A stretch of DNA of 64,000 nt from Eopsaltria australis (lineage: Eukaryota > Chordata > Aves > Passeriformes > Petroicidae). The notes under the pieces are model-generated. The model made no database searches, was not told the origin of the DNA, and saw only the letters and a list, made by a program, of their open reading frames with translations. The position numbers were made by a program, and so were the translations under genes. Of this stretch, positions 25,301 through 37,200 are shown piece by piece. Every line of letters starts with the position of its first letter. Positions within the stretch are counted from its first letter, which is position 1. The DNA lies in assembly GCA_034509425.1 (NCBI GenBank), contig JAVTVJ010011652.1, positions 8,364,001 through 8,428,000 on the forward strand, in the 5' to 3' direction.

Positions 25301-28264
25301 CCCAGGGACGCAGATGTGTAGCCCCAGATTGGCCCAGATCTGCACGCTAATGCCTGGACTCTCCTGCTCATGCTTTCCTTGCAAAACACAGCAGCGCTGA
25401 GGGTCTAAGTATATCAGAGCTGGGCTTTGAACCATTTTAATCAGACTGCCCACGCCACCACGGCAAGATCCCCGAGCCATCTGCACCTTCCCTCATGGCA
25501 TCCCAGAGGCTTGCAAAGCAGAGCTGAAACCCAGTCACCCCAGCTGGCAGACACAGGGACTCTCTGGGACACGGCTAAAGGGATGGACACTGCATTCAGC
25601 TTCCAACCGAACAACAGCCCTAAACCAGGGAACTGACCCCTTTTCAGGACTGCCACCTGCTTTCCAGGGACTCAGCAGCATCATCCGTTTTTCCAGGGAC
25701 AGATCAGGGCACGGGGACAGCATATCGGTGGCCATAAAGCCACAGGCCAAGGACCACTCTTTCTCCTTCAGCCCCTGGAGACCTCCCGAGCCCCTCAGCT
25801 CGGCCAGCTGAAAGGCTCTCCCATCTGCTCCTTGGAGCCAGGGCGTCTGCGGGGCCGGGCAATACCTGCCCCTTCCCCGCTGCGGCACCGCGGGGCGAGC
25901 GGCCGCCCCGCCGAGCTGGGACATCCCCACTCACCCCCACGACCCGCAGGCAGCTGCCTGAGCGACCGTCCCCAGCTCACGGGGGCTCCGGCAGCGTGGG
26001 GCCGGGGAGGGAGGGCAGCTGCCCACCTCCCCCGGGGAAGGTGGCGGACAGCCAGGAGGGGACAGGCGCCAGCCAGACCCATGCCGAGAGGAGCCACCAG
26101 GCACAGCGGCAGCCGGGTGCTCGCCACACGCTGCTGAGGGCCGGCATGGTCAGCTGGTGGATGGGCCCAGCAGGAACAGGGTCCCACCGCCCATTCTGCC
26201 CCTGGAGAAGAGGGTTTGAAGCAGCTCCTGCCCCGCCAGGCTGCAGCCTCTCCCTCTCATTATTTTTTCACCGCAAGAACTATCTTATACCTTATCAATA
26301 ATTCACAGGTACAAACGATAACGTTCGCTGTCATCGTCCGGGAGCCACATGTTCCCGGCGAGGGGGAAGGGGCCGCTTGCAATCGCTATTGTTAATGCCT
26401 GCGGAGCTGGGGGGGGAGGTGGGGAGGATAAATATTTAACACTGTGTCTCCGAGCAAATGTCCATGACCGAGGGCTGAACATGGGTTTTACACAGAGCTG
26501 CTCCTGCCCTTGAGAGGGTCATTAGCATGTTAAAAGCCGTCAGAGCGGGGCTGATGGAAGGGCTCTGCCGGAGGGACACCCAGCGCTCTGCCTGGGGGCT
26601 AGCGGGGATGCAAGGTGCTTTTTGCCGCTGCAGGAACATGGCGATCTCCATCCTGCCCAAATTTCCCCTTTCCTGAGCACAAAGGCTGTGCTCTGCCTGT
26701 CGAGGAGCATCCCCATCTCAGCCCGCTGCCACATCGAGGGGCATGAGGGATGAGGCACCTGGGGTAGCCCAGGGCTGGTGGGTGGCCAGGGCAGTTCATT
26801 GTGCAGAGGAATTACAAAGGGGACACAAAGAGCCACACACCACATTTTGTGTGAGCTTCCTCTCCCGGGCCGCCCGGGCCTTTCTTTTGCCGTGTTGAGG
26901 GTGAGCTTTCTGTGTAAATCCCCAGGGCACGGTGAGGGGAGAATAGGTGTCTTTGTGAAAGAGGCTGGAAAATAAAGGGAAGAAAAAGAAGCAAAAGCAC
27001 AAAACCCAGGCCTGGCAGTGGCAGGCTGCAAGGACAGGAGCACAAAGATTCCCAGAGGATGTAAAGACAGTCCTGAGGATCAGGGGTTGGCAGGCTGCAA
27101 GTGCCCTGCTCATGGGGGCACCAACAGCTCCCCACAGCATCCCCCCACTCTATAAGTGTCCCCAAATGTGCAGTCACACTGCAACTTCCCCAGAGCCATG
27201 TCCTCATCTACAGCCCAGTTTCACATTCTCATTGCTCCAGGCACAATTTTGGGCACTGACAGACAGGAAAACCCATACTGGGATAATCCAGAAGCACTCT
27301 GGTTTTGGCCTTACTGTCACAGTCAGTGCTGGCATGTCTCTGCAAATGGATGGGAATGGGAGAGGAACAGGTCCTGTCTGGCTCTGTGGAGGAGGGGGCA
27401 CAGGAGGAACAGTTGTGACGGGCAAGGGAGGAGTGTAGGGGACAGAGAAAATCTTCAGCCACCACAGCTATTTGCCCTGTGAACTCCAAGCCAGAGCCCC
27501 CGCAAAGTTCAGCCAGCAACGTACTCTAGAGCTCATAAAATTAAAGCAAAGCTGTCTTTCCCTTTTACAGTGGTAGTAAAATATATCTCTGCCTAGGATG
27601 CTCTGACAGGATTGCAGCGCAGAGGTCGGGAAGGCCATGGCTGAGCATCCCCCGGGGAGAGCGTGGGAAGAGCGGTGCCAGTGGATCTCCCCCAGCCTGG
27701 CTGAGAGCAGCAGGGGCAGCCTGGAACCCCCCCAGCAGCCCCCCAGCTGTGGCCCCATCCCTACCCGCAGACGTGCCTGTTCAGACATCAACTCACATCA
27801 TCCCAGATGGAGAAGAGCCTCCACGGCTGACTTTGCTCTGCCAGCCTCGCAGAGCGGGGATGGTTGGGGGCTCTGAGGGCTCTGAGAGCGATTAAAGACC
27901 TGGCCTGTGTTGGAGGCACGGGACTGATGTCCCCAGTACCCAGAGAGGGAGAGCGGATGGGGTGTCACGCATCACCCAGAAGGGGACACTTCATCACTGG
28001 GACACTCTGAGCACTCAGCTCAGACCCAGAGCCCTCCCAGGGATTTCTGCTCCAACCCTGACACTGACAGTTTTCACCACTGGGAAAAGAAGTAGTCTCC
28101 TTTGCAACTTCAAAGGACATTCAATTCACCTCTTCCCAGCTAAGTGTTCAATGGTTAATTGCTCTCTGTCGTGAAAAAGACAAATTTAATTCCAGTCTGA
28201 ATTTGTCTAGTTTCAGCCCCCAGCTATTGAATGATTTTATGCTTTTTCTCTTTTCTTTTTCTTT

Positions 28265-28299
<35 letters not shown>

Positions 28300-31200
28300 T
28301 GGCATCCCTATAATCAGGCTTTTCCCCATGCAGGTATGCAGAGATGGGGATAAATTTCTCTCCTAGCCTCCTCTTGCACACACTAAATAGGCTGAGCTTT
28401 TTATTCTTTTCACTGGAAGGCAGATTTTCCAGACCTCCAATTATCCTGCACTTCCTCTCTGAGCACCTTCTAATTTCCCAACATCTCTCTAAACTGTGGG
28501 CCCTGAAGCAGAAACTATGCTCAGCAGAGGCCTCCCTCCTGCCCCCCAAAATGGCAACTCCCCAGTACCCAGAGCTACTCTGCGCATCCATCATTGCCCA
28601 AGCTGGAAGCCCGCATCCCAGAGCAGCCTTACACCACGGCTGCTAAGTCCTTTTCAGTGTAACCACATCCCCAGACACTGCTCCCCGTCTCGTAGCTGTG
28701 ACCTACATTTTTTTCTCCCCAGCTGCGTGACCTTGCATGAGGATGTTTTCCAGTGCAGGTGTTTCATGCGGAGCAGCCTGCTAGACCGGCATCCCGCCAG
28801 CAGCGCCAGCCCTGCTCCTTTCACCCACTGCCTCACGTGTCCTCCCAGACTCACTGCTGTCACTGTGCAGGTGGTTTCTTCCCCAGCTACATCACCCATG
28901 CCACTCAGCTCACCCTCAGCTAGTACAAGGCAGAAAGAGGAGGCAACAAGAGGCAACCAGGACATTGGGGGGTGGATGGCAAAAGTCAGTATTGCCACCA
29001 AAGATTCCAAGACCACCGCAGCTTTGCAGAGATGGTGAACATTAGTTCACCACCATCAGACCCCCACTGCACCCTGCCAGAGAGGTGGCCACTGCAATTC
29101 CCCCAGGGATTTCTACCAGTGAAGAACGCTGTCAGAAATGCTGCACAGATTTTTTGCAGAATAATAATGTTTTCATGGCAATATCCTCCAGGCAGGAGCA
29201 AAATGACTTGCAGAAGTCTCGGTATATCATGTCAGCACAGTCGCTACTTATCAACCCAATTTGTCAGCTCATCAAAAAAAATGATATCAGGTTTGTTTGA
29301 CGAGAGCAATTTTCCATGTGGATTGGCATTAATTATCCTTTAATTCCTCCCTGATTGCCACCCGTATCGTTATTGTAGCAGGGATCAGTGTTAAGCTGGA
29401 GGCAGAGCAGCGGCTGCCACCGGGGGGAGGCATGGCAGGGATGCTCCATCGTCACCACTGTGCTTCAGGGTTAACGACCTCACCCTCACTCTGGAGGTGA
29501 CAAAGTGACTGATGCATAGAAAGTGTCACATCCCTCCTGCACAGCCCAGGTCCTGGGCAGGGGCAGTTGCTAAGAGACAAGACCAGGATGAAGAGAGTCA
29601 GCAAGGATGGGGGATAGGAAGATCCTGTCCTAAGGAGCAGGCTCAAGGCCACAATGGGGAATTTGAGCTACCCGGGTGAAGAGCCCAGTTTGTGCAACCA
29701 CCCCTGTCAGAGATGGGGACCTGCCTGTGCCACAAGTCCATTTCCTTAGGCAAGAGGCAGCCCCGGCCACAGGCACAGGCTGCAGCAGCCCCAGGAGAAG
29801 CCAATATTTGCTTTCTCTCAGTTAACCGTCAGACTGAGGAATGCAGGGTCACCACCTGTGTGGCTCCCTGGGGAGGCAGCTGTGTGTGGAGGGATGCAGG
29901 GATGTCCCCTTTTGGCTGTGCTGTTTATTTTCTCAATATTTGTGGAAGGAAACAAGAGCTGGGTGGGGGAATGTGGGGCCAAGGATGGGCTGGGAAGGCT
30001 GGCCAACAGAGCATTGGTCGAGGGTCAGCAGGTGATGGAGGTCAGCCAGCACTTCCCAGCCGGCCTGTGTGTCCCTGTGTGTCCCCCTGTGTCCCTGTGA
30101 CACCCAGCTAGGGCCCTCATCTGCCACCTCCCTCACGGATGGGGAGTGTGGCTGTGGGTCTCCCTCCTGAGCCTTGTCTCATTCCCTGGCTCAGCCATCT
30201 GCTTGGATGCAGCTGGACACACCAGAGCAAACCACTGCCTTCACAAAAAAGCTGTTTCAGGATGAGTGGGCTCGTTCCCACCAGGACCTGGGCTTTGCCA
30301 GCTTTCAATACAAAAGGTTCCGTGTGATGCTCACTTCCATTAAACCTGGCCACTTCTGTAGCCCTGCTCTCCCTAAAAAGCTAAAATCTCCCACAAAGTG
30401 ATGTGCTGACCTACAGCATAGGTGATATTCCCAGTAGATGACTGTCTCACAGATACGTCCTCCTCCTGCTCTCAGCCATTAATAAAACTCAAAAGCAACG
30501 ACCTTGAGGTCCCCGCCAGTGACACCAATCCCCAGCAACCCTTCACTTCCACACTTTTCATCTCATTTGGGACTGACATGCTTCCAATAAAGGCTCTGCC
30601 ACCAGACAGGCTGCAAACACACAGCCCTGGCACCATGTAGCAGGTCTGGAGGAGAAATCTGGCCATCGGTGGGAGGCACAGCCCTTGGAGAGACAGGCAG
30701 GGCTGTCACCACATCTCTCACCCCTACAGATCTGGGAAATGCAACTGGCAGGGCCACACAGGCAATTAAGTTCCTGTCTCTGTGACTCAGTTTTCCATCT
30801 GTAAATACGAAGAAATATGCAGACATCTGCAGTGGTGGGGATGGTGGACTGACTGAGCGCCCCAAGCTACTCTGGACCCCAGGGGGAGGGCAACAAAAAC
30901 TAAATATTATCATTGTTCATTACAACCAAGACTGCAGAGCAGAAACTGATGTGCCAGTGGTGCTGCCCCAGCGGGCTGTATTTGCAATGTCAGCTAATGA
31001 CTGAGCTGAGGCACCTCTGAAAGCTGGACCTGCACACAAAGGGGTTGTCCCCAGCCCCACATCCCCAGAGCCTTGCAGCAGGGAGAGTGGAGCCTGCTGC
31101 ACCCCATGTTCCTGGCCAGCCGGGGAAGGTGCTTTCTCTGGTGCATCTGCCTGCTCACCCCTGGCATGGCTGGGCACTCAGGGCACCTGGGGAGCCTCAG

Positions 31201-34200
31201 GGCACCCCAGTCCCAGGAGCACATGCTCGGAGCAGCCGCCCTGCTGCAGGATGAGCAGGCAGCTGCCCACTGTAGCATCCCAGCTCCCAGCCCCAAGCTC
31301 CTTACCAGTGGCCCCTGGCTGGGGTTGGGGTTGCGGGGGTGTTTCCCAGTACAGGATGCCCATCTGGAACCCATTAGGCACCTTTAATCCCCCTCATCCA
31401 TTCTGGTGCTGTCTGAGCTCCCCCCCACCAACACACACAAACGCTGCCATTCAAGCAGTTAATTTAAACAAATTCTGCCCAGCCGCCACATCGAGAAGCG
31501 ATGAAAAAGCCAAACGAAGCAGCTCAAAGCCAAGGGGAGAATGAAAAAAAAAAAAAAAACCATAAAGAAAGAAAGAAAAGCAAAGAAAGAAAACCACTCG
31601 GCACGGCAGGGCTGATACCCAGAAAGACCAGCTGCATCCTCCCATCCCAGCCAGCCCAGTCCTCCCCTCTCACAGGCAATCAGATACCATGCGGGCTGTG
31701 TAATTGGATGGCAAAGGATAGAGAGAGACATCTTAAAGCTTGGGTCTAATCTCATTAGCACCCGGCTGCGGGGATGCTGTGAAATCGTAGGATGCAGGAA
31801 TGAGCAACATGCTGAGCCCGTGGGGAGGAGAACAAGCGAGCTGGAGCGGGACGACAACACCGGGAGGTGGAAATGCCTCCGGTCAGACAGCAAGAGCTGG
31901 AAACACTGCCGAGTCCTGGGAATGCAGCCAGCCCCCTTGCTTGCTCCTCACTTCCTTGCTCCTGTTTACCCCACAAGCACAGATCCCCACTCCTGCTACA
32001 CGGCCCCAACTTTATCCCTATGATTGGTAATTAATAGCACCAGCGTTAATTGCCAGGCAGTAATAGCCTGGCTGTGCAATGGAGAGGAGGTGCCATGGAG
32101 TACGCCTGGGGTTGAATACCTGCCCCCCAGCCCACACCCATTTTGCATTTCCACCATTCTTGCCTCGGAACACACAGCTGCATGCTTTACTGGGTATGTG
32201 CTGGTCCATGGCAAGAAAAATCACCAAACCCTAGGCAAACATCCCCAAAAGGTGCCATGATGAGGTCAACTTCAACCCTCATCTCCAGCCCCCATTGCCA
32301 CTGTAAGTCTGTCATATAGTGACTAGCCAGTGGTGCCCCCTGGGAAAAAGCATCCTAGATGAGGTAAAGTGGAGGGGATGAAGCATCCACCCATCTGTAG
32401 GGCTCCTAGGTGAACAGAAGTCCTTTTGAGTGTCATACCAGGGATGGGAAGATGTGGAGAGACACAGGGTCAGAACTCCCAGGCCCCTTTCCCAGTTCTG
32501 CTATGGGAGGGGTCTGGGGGTGGAGAACTTTCCAGCTCTGAGATGGGAGACACTTTTTGAGAGCTATTCCTGTCCATGCAACACAGCTAACACCTCTCAC
32601 TCCTTCTTCATAGAATCCCAAAATTACCATTTCCCAAACACTCACGCGGATGGTCAAGCTCTTTCCAGCTGCACCTCCCAGGAAAACCTCTCTCCTCCAG
32701 CCCCAGGGCCTGCAGAAAGTCTGTGCCACTTTATTTCTCTTCAAGCAGCTCTGCCTCAAATGCCATCCCCTGCTGGAGGGGCAGCGAGGACCAGACAGGG
32801 AGAAGGAGGGGTGAGGAAACCATTTTAAACCATCCCTGCCATTTCCTGCCTCCCAGTTTAGAGAAAACAAGACAGCGAGATGTCTTCAGTTACCAACAGC
32901 TCCCTTGGGAGCAGTAAAACTTAATCCAGCTTTTCCTATCCTGAAGGGAAATACAGGCACAAATGAGGATGAAAATCTCTGTGGGCAAAGGCGGGTGAAA
33001 CACCCATGAAGGGCCAGGGAAGGCAGGTGGTAAGACCCCCTAATCCATACTCTGCTTAGCTCTGGCAGGGCAGTGGGAGTCCCAACCACAGAAATCTGCG
33101 TCTCGCTGGTTAAGTGAGGATAAGCCTGAGATGATAAGTAATTTAACACAGATGAGAATCTGGAAAATGAATCCCCACCTCCCCAAATCCATCCCCAACA
33201 CAGTGCCAGCAGGGCTCCCTTGCATGTGGATGTCAATCAGCACACACAGGAAAGGGACTCACCAAACCAGGACACCCTCAGCTCATCCCTGCAGGCAGGG
33301 CAGAGCTTCCCCTTGGCAGTGCCTAGGAACCCTGCTGCACCAGGAAACCCCAGGTGTGCAAAGGGGCATCTTTCCCACTTACACTCATCTGCTTGGCCCT
33401 TATAGTGCTTTAGCATGGGGAACTTTACCCACCTATAGCACTGGATAAAGCATCCCAGTGCTCCAGACAGCCTGCTTGGGCAAGAAGTTGGAGCCCACCA
33501 AGCCCAACTGCTGGTGCTGGGGCTGCAGGCTGTGTGATCCAGCACCAATGCCAAAAGCACCACAGGTCCCTCGGGAGCAGAAGAGAAGGAACACGGCACA
33601 GGCACCCTGTTGGAAGCAGTGCTGGGAGCTGCTGACAGCTTGTTTTCATGGCAGTCCCAGCATGAGAGATGAGGGGCTCCAGCACCCACCCACGGGAAGA
33701 TCAACCAGCAAACACAGGTTAATCACCTGGCTCTGCACATTCACACGTCTGTGGGATGCACGTGCAGTGGTACCAAGCTGTAACTTAGCCTCAAATCACT
33801 GCATAAGACTTTTTTCTTCCACATTCTGGAACTCAAATTACCAGAGGCTAATTCTGCTCACGATTCTTTAATATCACTTTGAACCCTTCTACTATTTGAG
33901 CTGTGAAAACAGGAGGAAGGAAATGCCTTCATTCTGTGCTCAAAATGGATGGACAAAGGGATCAGCTCCTCCAAGTGCTCTTTTAACTCTTTCAGGGGAC
34001 CAAAGGTGGCCAAAGGCTGAATGTGGGACAATGCAGGCAACGAGCTGTGAGGCAGGCAGGGAATAAATAATTCCCGTGTTTTAATAGCTGTGTAATTAGC
34101 ACTGCTGCTCAGCTTCACGAATACTTGATTTTTCATTGCTTTTTCCCATGGGCTGCAAATTCCCATTTGCCAGTGCAGCACTGGGAAGCTGGACAGGGAT

Positions 34201-37200
34201 GCTCTGCATGATGCCATGTGGAGGGGAGGACTTTGCTGAAAGGGGGAGGGGGCTGGAAGCTGCACCTCACCACAGACTCGGCCCCCTTTGCTTTAATAAC
34301 ATTACAAAAGCCAAATCCAAGCCTGTGCCCAAAGCAAGACAGAGGGTGAGCCCAGCAGAACCAGTGGCTCAAGGAGAGAGCCCTGGGAGTGGGGCTGACC
34401 CCGTGCATTGCCAGGGAAACCTTGGAAGCGTCTCAAGAGCCAGAAAACCGGAGCCGGCCGTGAGTCAGGAGCACAACGGGGTGCATGGAGGGAATGGGGC
34501 AGATTATCTCCAGGCAGCCGTCTGGCAATGCCCACTCCTGGCAGCCCCAGCTCGCCGGCAGGATAATGGCACACAACAGAGCTGGGGCGTCCCTGTGCAG
34601 GGGCTGCACCTCCACCCCGGTGGGATGGGGCCTAGGTGGTGGGAAGCAAAGAGAGAGGCTGCTCATCTGCAGGTTGGGGCATGGTTGATACCCTCACCCC
34701 AGCACTCCTGTGCCTCTGGAGACTGCGGGTCAAGTCCCAAAATGCTTATGGAAATGCTTAAATGTAAAGAAATCTTCAGAATCTGTTTAATTTGTGAGGC
34801 TTTGAGGTTGTCTGCACCCAGGATCCCCCACGGAGTCTTACTGCCCACCCCCCAAAAAAAAAGCTGAGATCTGTGGCACATTAATGATGGAAGAATGGGG
34901 AGAGCAGCAAGCAGTGAGCAGCTCCCTGAAGGGTGCTCCTTCCCAGCAGGGTTGCTCAGCACAAAACCCCTGAGGTATCTGTAAGGATGCTGTCCCCATG
35001 GGCCAGAAGGACATGCCAGCTGGCCTCAGCTTGGCCCTTCTGTAGCCTCCTGAGCCCCGCCAAGCCTGGGGGTGCCAGGAGCAGTCCCTCAGTGCCTGGC
35101 AGCCCGCCGGGGAGGGGGCTGGCCGCCCGCCCGCCTGGCAGCATCCTTCCCTAGGTAACCTCCCCACCTATTAGTGGCACATTTGTTTCCCTTCGTTTCC
35201 TTAGAGCTGTCACGAGCCACACTGACTCTTTGTTCCCGGGGGCTGCAGAGAGGCCTCCCTTCCCCTTCCCCCTCCCCCCAGCTGGTGTGGGGGGTGTCTT
35301 GCAGCATACAGACCCTGCAGCTCCCCCCTCCCCCCAGCTACAGGGGTAAACACGCTGCCCCTCCTCATTGGTATTCGGGGGGACACATCCCAGCCTGGCC
35401 CCCCCAGCCCTGCTCTGTCCCCAACAGAAGGAGCTTTGTTGGGGAGCGCAATGGGGTACGGCACCCGGAGTCCAAAACGTGGGCACGGTGACAGCGGGGA
35501 CACTTGGCCCTCACCCGCAAGGGGAGGGGGATGCTGCTAGAGGGGGAGCTGAGACAAAATGAGGGATGCTGGGGAAGGGGAAGCGGGGAGATTTGCTCCA
35601 GGAAAGCTGCTCTCTGCTCTGACCTTGGCACTTTGCTCTTGGACCGCAGACCTCTGCAGAGAACATCAGCACATACACATCTGTGCAAAGAGCAAAAGGG
35701 CACAAGCCCAGGGAGCCAAAGAAACCTTGCTCCAGCACGGGAAGATGAAAACACAGTGCTGTGCCCACAGGCCCCTTCCCACGCAGCGGCTGCAGGCTCC
35801 CAGGCACTTGCTGAGCTCCAGAACCAGCACAAAACCTTGCTGGAGGGAGTGAACCTCAACCAAAGCCCCAACAGGAGCGACCGTGGGAGGCAGGGGCGGG
35901 TGTCTGGCACAGGAGAGCCAGGGCACAGTCAGAGCCAGCCCACCACAGTGACCAGCATTTCCAGGGAGCCAACTGGCAGGCAGGCACCAAATATCCCCCC
36001 CTAAACTGAAAATGGGGCTCAGGCAAGTCTCCTCCACTGGGAGGGAGCAAAGCTGTGGCACGTGCATTCCCCAGAGAGCATCCCCACCTGGCACCCACAC
36101 CTCCCATGTGGCACCAGCATGACTGCCCACTGTGGGGGCACGGGACCCCTTTATCCAGCCATCACCAAGCACACATTTTTTTTCTCCATCTCTGCCTCCC
36201 CTATCTGGGGGTTTTCCTGGTGCAGCCTGAAGAGGAATGGTCACTGGTACAGTCTCACAAGCAACACCTCCCACGCGCAGCCAGCCCCATCCGAGCGGGG
36301 CCTGTTTTGTTATTCCTTTCTCTGACAGCTCCTTTTTCACTTGTCACCCTGTTTTGCTACTACTCAGCTCACAGCTTCCTCTGGCGTGGTTGTGATCCTC
36401 TTCTTGAAGGATGTCATTTGCATTTTCTCAAGTTATTTAGCAGCCCTCCATTTTTCTCTGCCTGCTTTTCTAAAGGCAATTAGGGCTGGGTTTAGCCAAA
36501 TGCAGGGGTGGTGCGAGGAACCTGCCCCAGGGCTCGCCATAATATCATCTGTCCTACCCAGGCAGCACACCCAGCTGTGGTGCTCTCTGCCACTCAGCTC
36601 AAAACTCCATCATCACCCTGATCTTTAAATACCCCTGGGTCCAGGGTGGGTCTGGACCACCCCTGGTCCCTCTGTCAGCTCCCAGACAGGGGCAGTCACA
36701 GAGCATGGCTGTTCCTCTGCAGGCTCTGGCTGCAGGACAGTCTCACAGGAGCGTGACAATCCCCCCAGCTCCTACAACATTTCACATGTCCCCGGCTCAG
36801 AAAGTCACCAGCCCTGATTGAGATGTTAATGCTGTTTCCAGGGAGCCCCTGCCCTTACAGACTGAGAGCAGCACGGCAGCCCTTCCCCCTGGGCTTGGCT
36901 GCCAGCTAAGATGTGGCACCATCTCCTTCACCATTTTTGCTGGCGTGGGTCCGACAGAAACTGACAGTCTGCGGCCCATGTCCTAAATCTCCCTCCTTCT
37001 GGAGACAAGACTTTTTTCCCCCCTACTCTCTGCTCACTCTCTCCCAGCTCCCACTCTGCCTGAGCAAGGAGCAGCTACTGCAGCTTTTGTTGAGGGAAAC
37101 CACTGGGCAGCCACTCCCATGGGGATACATCCATCGGGATTGTGACTCCCGGGCAGGAGCAACTCCCCAGAGCTCCTCACAGCCAAGCACCCACTGCTCC

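Noticed and set aside
28267..28292. T26 tract as the poly-A tail of a minus-strand retrocopy
   Set aside because: The sequence at higher coordinates, which would be the retrocopy body, shows no recognisable coding or SINE similarity.
32610..32632. TCATAGAATCCC as a minus-strand CR1 end
   Set aside because: Only a dozen bases resemble the CR1 tail and no CR1 body follows.
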